From: a candidate division WOR-3 bacterium
GTDB taxonomy: Bacteria > SDB-A
Direction of reading: 5' to 3'
Assembly (NCBI GenBank): GCA_016926475.1
Contig: JAFGON010000023.1
Span: 5,910 to 69,909, forward strand
Length of the DNA stretch: 64,000 nucleotides
Below are positions 1 through 7,648 of this stretch, piece by piece. The position numbers and the translations under genes were made by a program. Each line of letters starts with the position of its first letter. Positions within the stretch are counted from its first letter, which is position 1. The notes under the pieces were generated by a model. The model did no database searches. It was not told the DNA's origin and saw only the letters and a list, made by a program, of their open reading frames with translations.

Positions 1-564
1 ATGAACCACAAAAAGTCCATGCGCCACCCTGTCTCCGTCCGGGTCGAGAGAGTTCAAGTCAAAACCTGTAGCCTCGGCTCTGTAAACAGCGTCTCTTACA
101 GCCATGTAGACGCCTATGCTCGTGTTTTGCGTATAGGGGTCAAATATCCACTCTATTCCGTAGTAGTGAATCGCGTATGCCATCTTCGGATAATAACTGC
201 GCACCCAGTCGACAATGACGCCGTTTACCGAAAACTGACCGTAGCTTACTTCTCTGTAATAAGAATACATACTTCCCGGATTTGAGGGTGAAAAAAGCAG
301 TTCATCATAACTTGACGCCGTGTGCGAGGGATTGTGCGTCTGATCTGAAAAGTCGAATAAGACCACCGCCGTCGATAGGGAAGGCGGAGTTTTCACTCCA
401 TAGTCAGTGCTGAATATTCTACTTTCCGGATTTTCTATCCCGAATTTCTTCCCGGGGAAAGAGATGCCTGTGTGCACCACTGTGCCGTTTTCGTCGCAGA
501 GCCCCGGAAGAGGAGGCATTAAATCGAAAACCGACACGCATATATATAAAATGAGACAGAGCAT
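1..564 (-). CDS. M6-family metalloprotease, N-terminal part (cut by window edge)
   Basis: Reading leftward from an ATG at 562-564, 188 codons stay open to the window edge. The protein starts with a short hydrophobic stretch consistent with export. It then shows the entry to an M6 (immune-inhibitor-A-like) peptidase core: a beta strand of the type VVLFDFSDQ, a YYREVSYGQFSV block, and at the edge DPDGDRVAHGLFVVH. In this family that last block lies just before the HEXXH zinc site, which falls outside the window. An in-frame stop lies just upstream of the start, and no strong ribosome site is visible. Family membership is inferred from motif order; catalytic residues cannot be checked here. It is divergent from the BNR protein gene at 672. 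Confidence 0.7.
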   Translation of the reverse strand, partial: MLCLILYICVSVFDLMPPLPGLCDENGTVVHTGISFPGKKFGIENPESRIFSTDYGVKTPPSLSTAVVLFDFSDQTHNPSHTASSYDELLFSPSNPGSMYSYYREVSYGQFSVNGVIVDWVRSYYPKMAYAIHYYGIEWIFDPYTQNTSIGVYMAVRDAVYRAEATGFDLNSLDPDGDRVAHGLFVVH

Positions 565-671
565 ACATGTATCTTAATTTCAAAATCTTAAACTGTCAAA
601 CCCGGTTTTATGCTGTTGTCAGTTCATTTATTATTTGTTAGTCTTTCAAATAAAACGTTGCAGGAGGACTC

Positions 672-1931
672 GTGAGAACTATTTTAATCAGCTCGATAGT
701 TCTTTTTTCGGCGTCGTCAACTTTCCCGACACCCATTGTCGTGTCGGGTGGAAACCAAAACGACATAATCGGAAGATTTCTGAGGATAGACAACGGCACT
801 CTTTTGGCTGTAATAGAGAGAAATCCAGATTGGAATTCGGGCGATTTTTATTCGTCATTATCTACGGACAACGGACTGACATGGGGTTCGCTTTCTCCAG
901 TCATAGTCAGCGCCGGCAACCAGTCCACGTTTTCTCTCACTAAAGGAAATTCAGACACAATTCTGCTCTTTTACGCCTCCGATGAATCCGGCGTTTACAG
1001 GATATACAGCGCGTTTTCTCTAAACGGCACGACCTGGTCGAATTCAGGTCAGGTCGATTTGGGGTGGTCCTCATCCCAGAATGTTTACGATCCATCGGTG
1101 GAAAGAGAAAACGATGGATCTCTGACCATGACATATATATCAATGGGGTTTGGCGCTTACATCGCGCATAGACCTTCAGGAGGGCAATGGGACCACGACA
1201 AAATTCTGCTCCAAACAGGAGCTTACAGGGTTCGGGTGTGTAAAAGCGCAGCAGGGACGTATATGGCCTCATACCATAGACGCACCGGAACGACCTACCA
1301 GTACGACGTGTTTGTCAGAACTTCAAGCGACAGGTTAAACTGGTCCCAGGAAACACAGTTGACAACAAATCAAAATTCCCACGATCCCTTCTGCTCCATA
1401 ACACCTGACGGATCTTTTATGGTGGACTACGCCAAAAATGTCTCCGGCGTCTACAACATCCATTCCCGAATTTCTTCTGACGGGGTCAACTGGGAACCCG
1501 AAGTTCAAATAACAAACGACATGACATTCAACACTCAACCATGTTTATTCGTCGAAAACGACACTATATACAGGATGTGGACGCACGCGATAGACTACAA
1601 CACTGACAACGATATATATTTTGAAAAGTTCATCTATACTCCTAACTCAGTTGAACAGGATACGGCCCTCGTTTTAGAATTTTTAGATTTTAACGCAGTA
1701 CAGCAAGGGAACTGTATACTCCTGGAAATCCGCTCCATAGACGAAATTTTCCTCTCTTTGAGCGTTTTCGACTTCACGGGCAGAAAAGTTCTGCATGACG
1801 CCGTACTCGCGACTCAAGGAGCATCAGAAAAAACGATTGACGCATCAAGCCTTTCTTCCGGTGTTTATTACATCGCTCTGAAAACCCGGGGATTCATACG
1901 CGCGGAAAAATTTTTTTACATCAAGATGTAG
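672..1931 (+). CDS. Secreted BNR/Asp-box (sialidase-fold) protein with C-terminal sorting tail
   Basis: The start is GTG at 672, preceded by AGGAGG. A signal peptide covers about residues 1-20. The body has at least four Asp-box-like motifs (S-x-D-x-G-x-T-W type): STDNGLTWGS near residue 75, SLNGTTWSN, SSDRLNWSQ and SSDGVNWEP. These mark a sialidase-like beta-propeller. Canonical catalytic arginines of true sialidases cannot be assigned, so substrate is unknown. The last about 75 residues form a Por/FlgD-like tail (FDFTGRKV ... SSGVYYIALKT ... KFFYI), as in other secreted proteins of this window. The final codons and TAG stop run into a 64-bp remnant of the 3' end of gmhA lying in antisense (1924-1987). 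Confidence 0.75.
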   Translation: MRTILISSIVLFSASSTFPTPIVVSGGNQNDIIGRFLRIDNGTLLAVIERNPDWNSGDFYSSLSTDNGLTWGSLSPVIVSAGNQSTFSLTKGNSDTILLFYASDESGVYRIYSAFSLNGTTWSNSGQVDLGWSSSQNVYDPSVERENDGSLTMTYISMGFGAYIAHRPSGGQWDHDKILLQTGAYRVRVCKSAAGTYMASYHRRTGTTYQYDVFVRTSSDRLNWSQETQLTTNQNSHDPFCSITPDGSFMVDYAKNVSGVYNIHSRISSDGVNWEPEVQITNDMTFNTQPCLFVENDTIYRMWTHAIDYNTDNDIYFEKFIYTPNSVEQDTALVLEFLDFNAVQQGNCILLEIRSIDEIFLSLSVFDFTGRKVLHDAVLATQGASEKTIDASSLSSGVYYIALKTRGFIRAEKFFYIKM

Positions 1932-1987
1932 TTATCCGGGAACAAGATTCTTTCAACGCCTTAGATAATTATGTGCAGTGTTGTCAT
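1924..1987 (-). pseudogene. Remnant of a gmhA 3' end
   Basis: These 64 bases match the 3' end of the intact gmhA gene (3732-3795) at 59 of 64 positions, in the same orientation. Read leftward it would encode the GmhA C-terminus, but one GAA codon has become TAA. The similarity stops abruptly at 1987, which is the last base of the TGA stop of the radical SAM gene. It begins inside the last two codons of the BNR protein. The fragment is therefore a direct repeat that brackets the radical SAM gene together with the downstream copy. Confidence 0.85.
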
Positions 1988-3492
1988 CACGCTTTTCTGT
2001 CAAGCGCAAGGTGGTTGTTTGTCACTTTCCTGAAATGTCTTCCGTATATCGCAAGAGTTACAGCAATAGGCATATTTTTAATATCTTTGAAAAAAGTTTT
2101 CAATAAAAGTTTCCAGAAATAAAGCTTTTCCGAACCGAAAACGCCGAGGAGGATAATAGACCTCAAGAATGCCGAAACGTATATGATTTTATTTTTGAAA
2201 TCGAATCTCACTCCTGTATCTGGTCTATGGTATTCATCGAGAAAAGTGTTTATTCTCCTGTAGTAAAATTTCGATGAGTAAATTTTCCTTATAACTCTTT
2301 CATATCCTTCTCTTAAATTCTTCATTTTCATAACTGGAACTATATTCGTCGAACAATCAGTGTTGTCCCCTGAAAATTTTGTCTTTATTCTGTTCGCCTT
2401 TTTCATCCTTTCATACAAGCGTGTTCCTGGCGGAGCCTGAAGCAAACCGACCATCGCGGTTGTAATGCCGCTTTTCTGAATAAAATCTATTATCTGCTGG
2501 AATATCATCGCGGTGTCGCTGTCAAAACCGACAATAAATCCTCCCTGAACAGTAAAACCCATTTTCTGCAGTTTTTTTATGTTTGATATGATATTCCTGT
2601 TGAGGTTCTGAACTTTGTTACACTCGAGAAGACTTGCGCTGTTTGGAGATTCTATACCTATAAAAAGCGTGTCAAAACCGGCTTCAAGCATCATCCGCAA
2701 AAGTTCATCGTCATCAGAAACGTTTATAGAGACTTCCGTGACCAATTGTATCCCTTTCTTCCCTTTTCTCCATTTTGAAATTGAAGGCAAGAGATCCTCT
2801 TTTAGTTTTTTCTTGTTGCCGATAAAATTGTCGTCGACAAAAAAAACTCCACCTCTCCATCCCCTTGAATATAGCTGATCGAGCTCTTCGGTTATCTTAT
2901 CGGCTTTTTTTAGCCTTGGAATTCTGCCGAACAGAGAAGTTATATTGCAGAACTCGCAGTTAAAAGGACATCCCCTTGAGTACTGAATAGGCATCATCGC
3001 ATACTTCCCCATTTTTACCAAAGACCAGAGCGGCACAGGTGTCAAATCTAGGTCTGCGTGCTTTTTTGTCTCATAAATTTTCTTTTCAGAGCCCTTCTTT
3101 AAATCGTCAAGAAATTCCGGAAGTGTGATTTCACCCTCGTTTAGAACAAAATGATCAACTTTATCGAACAATTCTCTTTCGAGGGTGAACAAAGGTCCAC
3201 CGACAACCACTTTTTTACCGGCTATTCTGCACTGATCTATCACTTCGGCAGCGGATTTTTTCTGAATAGACATGCCGCTTATTAAAACCATGTCTGCCCA
3301 TTCGAGATTTTTTACTGTAAGTTTTTCGATATTCATGTCGACGAGTTTCTTTTCCCATTCCTCGGGAAGAATTGCGGCGACAGTTAAAAGTCCAAGTGGA
3401 GGCATCATAGCTTTTTTGTGGATAAATTTTACGGCGTGTTTAAAACTCCAAAAAGTATCCGGAATTTCGGGATAGACAAGCAGGACATTCAT
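1987..3492 (-). CDS. Cobalamin-binding-type radical SAM enzyme (DUF4070-like C-terminus)
   Basis: A 501-residue protein. Residues 1-140 form a B12-binding-like Rossmann domain, without an obvious base-off DxHxxG motif. The radical SAM cluster motif CxxxCxxC is at Cys175, Cys179 and Cys182 (SRGCPFNCEFCN). A TIM-barrel follows (FFVDDNFIGNKK, TLFIGIESPN, GGFIVGFDSD). The C-terminal about 140 residues look like DUF4070, seen in hopanoid- and bacteriochlorophyll-type B12 radical SAM proteins. It probably performs a methylation or C-C bond reaction on an unknown substrate. AGGAG precedes the ATG. It sits alone between two direct repeats of the gmhA 3' end, suggesting it entered this place as a unit. 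Confidence 0.85.
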   Translation of the reverse strand: MNVLLVYPEIPDTFWSFKHAVKFIHKKAMMPPLGLLTVAAILPEEWEKKLVDMNIEKLTVKNLEWADMVLISGMSIQKKSAAEVIDQCRIAGKKVVVGGPLFTLERELFDKVDHFVLNEGEITLPEFLDDLKKGSEKKIYETKKHADLDLTPVPLWSLVKMGKYAMMPIQYSRGCPFNCEFCNITSLFGRIPRLKKADKITEELDQLYSRGWRGGVFFVDDNFIGNKKKLKEDLLPSISKWRKGKKGIQLVTEVSINVSDDDELLRMMLEAGFDTLFIGIESPNSASLLECNKVQNLNRNIISNIKKLQKMGFTVQGGFIVGFDSDTAMIFQQIIDFIQKSGITTAMVGLLQAPPGTRLYERMKKANRIKTKFSGDNTDCSTNIVPVMKMKNLREGYERVIRKIYSSKFYYRRINTFLDEYHRPDTGVRFDFKNKIIYVSAFLRSIILLGVFGSEKLYFWKLLLKTFFKDIKNMPIAVTLAIYGRHFRKVTNNHLALDRKA

Positions 3493-3653
3493 AATTTACT
3501 CCTAAAAATTGTTCTCTGAGGAAACGTTGTTAAAAAACCTGAATAGGCAGAAATCAAACCAGAAAATGAATAAAGGGAACAAAAGAGAAAAAACCAGACT
3601 GATTAAAATATTTCCTCATATAATTATTATACATCCATTTAAACCAAATAAAA

Positions 3654-3683
3654 CAGGCAAATCTTCACAAAAAATTTGCCTGC
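3654..3683 (-). terminator. Hairpin downstream of gmhA
   Basis: A perfect 9-bp inverted repeat (CAGGCAAAT / ATTTGCCTG, loop of 12) lies about 50 bases past the gmhA stop. On the minus strand it is followed by TTTTATTT, giving a modest intrinsic terminator. The surrounding 3493-3729 interval is AT-rich and has no convincing gene. Confidence 0.5.
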
Positions 3684-3729
3684 AAAACCAGATGAATTTT
3701 CTCCTTTTTGACAGATCATCACCTGTAAG

Positions 3730-4308
3730 TCAGATGTAGTTCTCAGGGAACAAAATTCTTTCAACGCCTTCGATAATTATGTGCAGTATTGTCATATGCA
3801 CTTCTTGAACCCGGTCTGATGTGTTCGCCTCGACAACGAATTCATGATGAGCCCTACCTGCAAGCTCGCCTCCTCCTTTGCCGAGAAGAAGAACCGTTTT
3901 CATGCCCTTTTTTTCAGCTTCTTCGAAACCCCTGATCACGTTTGGAGAGTTTCCGCTCGTAGAAAGCCCTACAAAGACATCTCCTGCCCTTCCGTATGCC
4001 TGCACACCGCGTGAGAAAATCTCGTCAAAACCGTAATCGTTTCCGACGCAGGTGATATGAGACGCGTCAGTCAGGGATATGACTGGCAATGCTTCACGGT
4101 TTTTTCTGTATTTTCCGGTAAATTCCTCGGCAAAATGCATTGCGTCACAGGCACTGCCTCCGTTTCCGCAGATCAAAATTTTACCGCCTTTCTCAAAACA
4201 CTCTGCGATAACTTTCGAAACAGTCTCGGTACCGGCGATATTCTCATGATTTTCGGAAAATTCGCTTATCGCGCTTACAGCCTCTTCAAAAGATTTTTTT
4301 AGATCCAT
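3730..4308 (-). CDS. gmhA: Sedoheptulose-7-phosphate isomerase (SIS domain)
   Basis: A 192-residue single SIS-domain protein, normal length for GmhA. It converts sedoheptulose 7-phosphate to D-glycero-D-manno-heptose 7-phosphate, the first step of heptose synthesis for LPS core or glycans. Family motifs are present: GNGGSACDAMHFAEE near residue 49 with the active-site Glu, the phosphate-binding STSGNS, and the C-terminal catalytic His in VQEVHMTILH. AGGAGCAGG precedes the ATG. No other heptose-pathway gene (hldE, gmhB) is nearby. The 3' 64 bases recur at 1924-1987. Confidence 0.9.
   Translation of the reverse strand: MDLKKSFEEAVSAISEFSENHENIAGTETVSKVIAECFEKGGKILICGNGGSACDAMHFAEEFTGKYRKNREALPVISLTDASHITCVGNDYGFDEIFSRGVQAYGRAGDVFVGLSTSGNSPNVIRGFEEAEKKGMKTVLLLGKGGGELAGRAHHEFVVEANTSDRVQEVHMTILHIIIEGVERILFPENYI
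3732..3795 (-). repeat. Direct repeat, intact copy (gmhA 3' end)
   Basis: This is the functional copy of the 64-bp sequence duplicated at 1924-1987. The two copies are in direct orientation and 1808 bases apart, so recombination between them would remove the radical SAM gene and restore gmhA convergent with the BNR protein gene. Confidence 0.85.
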
Positions 4309-4392
4309 TACCTGCTCCTGTTTTGAATATCTATTTTATCATATCACAAGTGTTTCGTGAATTATTCAGTATCTTGTCTTTTTATTCATTGG

Positions 4393-4421
4393 TTGACACG
4401 GGATTTACCAAGAAATAAAAT
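4393..4421 (+). promoter_or_regulatory. Sigma-70-type promoter for the ACT/SGNH gene pair
   Basis: TTGACA (4393-4398), a 17-base spacer and TAAAAT (4416-4421). The predicted transcript start near 4428 lies just upstream of an AAAGGATG ribosome site. This fixes the ACT protein start at the ATG at 4444 rather than an in-frame ATG upstream of the promoter. Confidence 0.75.
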
Positions 4422-4443
4422 AGTCAATTTCAAAGGATGTGAA

Positions 4444-4851
4444 ATGAATTCAAAGACAGCGATACAATACACGATTTTTCTGGAACACAAAGCCGGCGCT
4501 ATGGAGAAAATTGTCAGTAAACTTAAATCCGAAGGCATACAGATTATGGCTCTTTCCGGCAGCGGGTCTGTTGACGGAGGCCTTTTAAAAATAGTCATCG
4601 AAAAGGACACCGACCGCGTGAACGCGATATTCAAAACCATGAACGTTTTCCCCATGTCCGTACCTGTTATCGTGCTCAGAATAGACAAAAAATCCCCGGT
4701 AGACATGAACTATGTACTTCAGCTTCTCGCTTCCAACGAAATAAACCTTCTGTCGATTAATTGGAGTGATTGCCCGGAAAACAGCTTTGTCTGCATGTCT
4801 GTAATACCAGACAAATTCGACATGACCATGAAGATTCTCGAAGAAATATGA
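4444..4851 (+). CDS. Tandem ACT-domain protein
   Basis: A 135-residue cytosolic protein made only of two ACT-like folds, about residues 5-70 (YTIFLEHKAGAMEKIVSKL) and 75-133. Free-standing tandem ACT proteins usually bind amino acids and act as sensors, but no ligand can be named. The ATG at 4444 is chosen because a consensus promoter and ribosome site sit directly before it. Its TGA overlaps the next gene's ATG (ATGA at 4848), indicating translational coupling with the SGNH hydrolase. Confidence 0.75.
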   Translation: MNSKTAIQYTIFLEHKAGAMEKIVSKLKSEGIQIMALSGSGSVDGGLLKIVIEKDTDRVNAIFKTMNVFPMSVPVIVLRIDKKSPVDMNYVLQLLASNEINLLSINWSDCPENSFVCMSVIPDKFDMTMKILEEI

Positions 4852-5534
4852 ATTTACTTTTTTTGACTTTCCTCCTGTTTTCAAAGGTGAACTTCATTCA
4901 GCCTGATATAACATGGCAAGACGCATTATCTCTGACAAAATCGAAAATCAAAGACAGTGTTTTTCTTCTCATAGGCGATTCCATGATAGGCGGAGCAGTC
5001 GGTTTTTTTCTGTCCGGAGATCTTAAATCCGAGGGAGCGAGTGACGTCATCGTCGATTACCATGTTTCGAGCGGACTCTCAAGACCTGATTTTTACAATT
5101 GGGATGAAAGGCTTTCTGAGCTTAACGCGATGTATGACTTCGACTACGCTTTTGTCTTTCTCGGAGCCAATGACAATCAGCCCCTTCACAGATACGGTTC
5201 AGGATGGATTGGATACCACACCGAAGAGTGGTTCAGGGAATATCACTCTCGAGTCGGGTCTATGATGGACGCTCTTCTACGAAAAGCCGAAAAAGTTTAC
5301 TGGATAGGGTTGCCGCGAATGGCGAGCTCAGAATTCGATGCCGGCACAAAAGAACTAAACGAGATCTACGAACAAGAAGCGAAAAAAAGACCGCGTGTAA
5401 TATATATCTCTTCCTATGATCTGCTTGAAGGTAAAAACCAAAGTTTTTCGGAGTTGAGAACAGAAGACGGATGCCATCTCACGAGCGAAGGCGCAAGGTT
5501 GCTCGTGGAAAAGATTATGGAGACTATAAATTAA
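4848..5534 (+). CDS. Secreted SGNH/GDSL-type hydrolase (DUF459-like)
   Basis: The start is the ATG within the ATGA overlap with the ACT gene; translation then gives a signal peptide (MNLLFLTFLLFSKVNF). SGNH blocks are clear: block I IGDSMIGG with the nucleophile Ser, block III FLGANDNQ, and block V DGCHLT supplying the Asp-x-x-His pair near the C-terminus. The order and 228-residue length fit the DUF459 group of periplasmic esterases linked to acylation or deacylation of envelope glycans. The stop codon shares the palindrome TTAA with the convergent etfA stop. Confidence 0.8.
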   Translation: MNLLFLTFLLFSKVNFIQPDITWQDALSLTKSKIKDSVFLLIGDSMIGGAVGFFLSGDLKSEGASDVIVDYHVSSGLSRPDFYNWDERLSELNAMYDFDYAFVFLGANDNQPLHRYGSGWIGYHTEEWFREYHSRVGSMMDALLRKAEKVYWIGLPRMASSEFDAGTKELNEIYEQEAKKRPRVIYISSYDLLEGKNQSFSELRTEDGCHLTSEGARLLVEKIMETIN

Positions 5535-6730
5535 CCCTTTCTTTTCTCAAGGGTTTTAACAATTTCAGGCACAATTTCAAAAAGATCGCCAATTATGGCG
5601 TAATCAGCGATTTTCATTATCGGAGCGTCTTTGTCCTTGTTTATAGCCACTATGCAGTCCGATGACTGCATTCCGACGAGATGCTGAATAGCGCCGGATA
5701 TTCCGACGGCGACGTAAAGCTTCGGAGCGACAGTTCTTCCAGTCTGCCCGACTTGATGTGAATGCGCAATCCATCCTTCATCAACAGGAGGTCTTGAAGA
5801 ACCTACGGCTCCCCCGAGGTTGTTTGCAAGTTTCTCAATTAGAGAAAAGTTTTCGGGTGCTTTTATTCCTCTTCCGCCTGAAACGATTATATCGGCATTG
5901 TCCAGCCTCAACAAAGAGGTTTCCTCTTTTATGATTCCTAAAAACTGGACAGGGTCGTTTAAGATTTGAGCGGAAACATCAAACTCGACCACGTTCGGCT
6001 TTTTCGTTGTATCTGGGGTTTTCTTTCTCATCACCCTGGGCCTGACAGTCGCCATTTGAGGGCGGGTGTTCGGCGTCATTATCGTCGCCATTATCGAGCC
6101 TCCCCAAGCTGGTCTTGTCTGCAAGAGGTGCCTGTCAGGCATTTCGACTTCAAGATGCGTGCAATCCGCGGTGAGTCCAGTCTGAAGCCTTACGGCTACT
6201 CTGGATAAAAGAGGTCTTCCCTGCGAGGTCGACCCCGCGAGGACGACTTCAGGCTTTTCGTTCTCAATAAGATCATAAAGGCTCCGGGCTCTCGGCCCTA
6301 TCACCGGCTTACGGAGAATCTCTCCTTTAATTATCACGATTTTATCTGCTCCGTAAGAAGCGAGAGCTTCAATGTCTTTGTCAGGGGCTCCACCGAAAAC
6401 TACCGCTGTGACAGGAACCTTCAGGACCCCGGCCAACTCACTGCCTTTGCTGACAAGCTCGTATGAAACTTGGGCGATTTTATCTTCTTCCTCTTCGGTA
6501 ACTACCATTACTCCCCTGTATTGATCGAAATCTTTCTGAGTTGTGCTGGTTTTGTGAACCCTGACAATGGCTCCAGTCGGGCATTTTTCGACGCAAATCC
6601 CGCATAGGGTGCACAATTCAAAATCAATTTCCGGAAGGTTGTCTTCGTTCATCTTTATTGCTTTAACAGGACAGACATTTACACACACTGAACAGGAAAC
6701 GCATCTTTTTTCGATTATTTTAAGGCTCAT
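5531..6730 (-). CDS. etfA: Electron transfer flavoprotein alpha subunit with N-terminal 2x[4Fe-4S] ferredoxin
   Basis: 399 residues. Positions 1-60 carry two ferredoxin-type cysteine clusters (CVSCSVCVNVCP and CTLCGICVEKCP). The rest is ETF alpha: domain I with the adenine-nucleotide-binding-like fold, then the FAD-binding C-terminal domain (VSGGRGIK, GSSRPPVDEGW, HQVGQTGRTV, GISGAIQH). The ferredoxin extension occurs in ETFs of anaerobes such as caffeyl-CoA reductase and other possibly bifurcating systems. The partner dehydrogenase is not in this window. It lies 11 bases after etfB. GGAGATGCC precedes the ATG. Confidence 0.93.
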   Translation of the reverse strand: MSLKIIEKRCVSCSVCVNVCPVKAIKMNEDNLPEIDFELCTLCGICVEKCPTGAIVRVHKTSTTQKDFDQYRGVMVVTEEEEDKIAQVSYELVSKGSELAGVLKVPVTAVVFGGAPDKDIEALASYGADKIVIIKGEILRKPVIGPRARSLYDLIENEKPEVVLAGSTSQGRPLLSRVAVRLQTGLTADCTHLEVEMPDRHLLQTRPAWGGSIMATIMTPNTRPQMATVRPRVMRKKTPDTTKKPNVVEFDVSAQILNDPVQFLGIIKEETSLLRLDNADIIVSGGRGIKAPENFSLIEKLANNLGGAVGSSRPPVDEGWIAHSHQVGQTGRTVAPKLYVAVGISGAIQHLVGMQSSDCIVAINKDKDAPIMKIADYAIIGDLFEIVPEIVKTLEKRKG

Positions 6731-6741
6731 GGCATCTCCAT

Positions 6742-7527
6742 TTAAATTATGTGCCGTTCAGACAAAATTTCGACGATTCTTTCAGCTTGGGATTCTGGTT
6801 CGCCTTCGATAAACAGCACTTCTCCGCCGACTTCGGGAGTGAATATTTTTACGACTTGAGTGGGACTCCCCTTCAGTCCGAGCATGCTTGTGTCGGCGTC
6901 GACATCTTCGGGAGACCAAACGGGGATTATCTCTTTTCTAGCCCTCATTTTATTCCTCAGTGAAGGCATTCTCGGTTCGCCTATGCCTTTGCCAACCGAA
7001 ATGACCGCGGGAAAATGTACGGACAATTCTATGTATCCCTCCTCGGTCATAGCTCTGACTTTCAAGCCATTTTCGTCAATTCCGTCAAAGCCGTTGACAT
7101 CCGTTATAACCGGATACTCAAGATGCTGTGCTATGCCTGGTCCCACCTGCGCGGTGTCTCCGTCTATAGCCTGTCTTCCAGTTATTATCAGGTCGACATT
7201 TCCAACCTGCTTGATTCCCTTTGAAAGAGCGTAAGACGTCGCCAGAGTGTCAGAGCCGGCAAAATCTTTGGAACTGAGCAAAACAGCGTTGTCGACACCC
7301 ATGGAAATAACTTCTCTCAAAGCATCTTCTGCTTGAGGGGGACCCATCGATATTGCTGTCACCGAAGCTTCTATTTTGTCTTTAATTTTCAACGCCGCTT
7401 CGACAGCGTAAAGGTCAAAAGGGTTTACAACGGCGTCCACACCGGTCCTCACTATTGTGTAGGTCTCCGGGTCTACTTTTGATTGAGATATGTCCGGAAC
7501 TTGCTTGACGCAGACAACAATTTTCAA
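6742..7527 (-). CDS. etfB: Electron transfer flavoprotein beta subunit
   Basis: A 261-residue ETF beta subunit. Typical features are the N-terminal MKIVVCVKQVPD, the VNPFDLYAVEAAL segment, the nucleotide loop around GRQAIDGDTAQVGP, and a C-terminal arm. With EtfA it would form the heterodimer that passes electrons between a flavin dehydrogenase and a quinone or ferredoxin partner. It lies 121 bases downstream of fabF on the same strand, so it may be read through from the fatty-acid operon or have its own promoter in the gap; I see no clear promoter there. Confidence 0.93.
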   Translation of the reverse strand: MKIVVCVKQVPDISQSKVDPETYTIVRTGVDAVVNPFDLYAVEAALKIKDKIEASVTAISMGPPQAEDALREVISMGVDNAVLLSSKDFAGSDTLATSYALSKGIKQVGNVDLIITGRQAIDGDTAQVGPGIAQHLEYPVITDVNGFDGIDENGLKVRAMTEEGYIELSVHFPAVISVGKGIGEPRMPSLRNKMRARKEIIPVWSPEDVDADTSMLGLKGSPTQVVKIFTPEVGGEVLFIEGEPESQAERIVEILSERHII

Positions 7528-7648
7528 AGAACCTCCATTCCAACCAAGATCATGAAGTAAACTCTCTCATCACTTCGGATATCCCTGTCTCTATCCCGAA
7601 CTTATAATTCTTGATGGCTTATTGTCTGTTTAAATAGACTTAAACCTT

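Noticed and set aside
3509-3739. 76-codon rightward frame between the radical SAM gene and gmhA
   Set aside because: No ribosome site, low-complexity Lys/Asn-rich translation, and it overlaps the gmhA 3' end in antisense.
4357-4443. Longer start for the ACT protein
   Set aside because: It would begin upstream of the TTGACA/TAAAAT promoter; the ATG at 4444 has a ribosome site.
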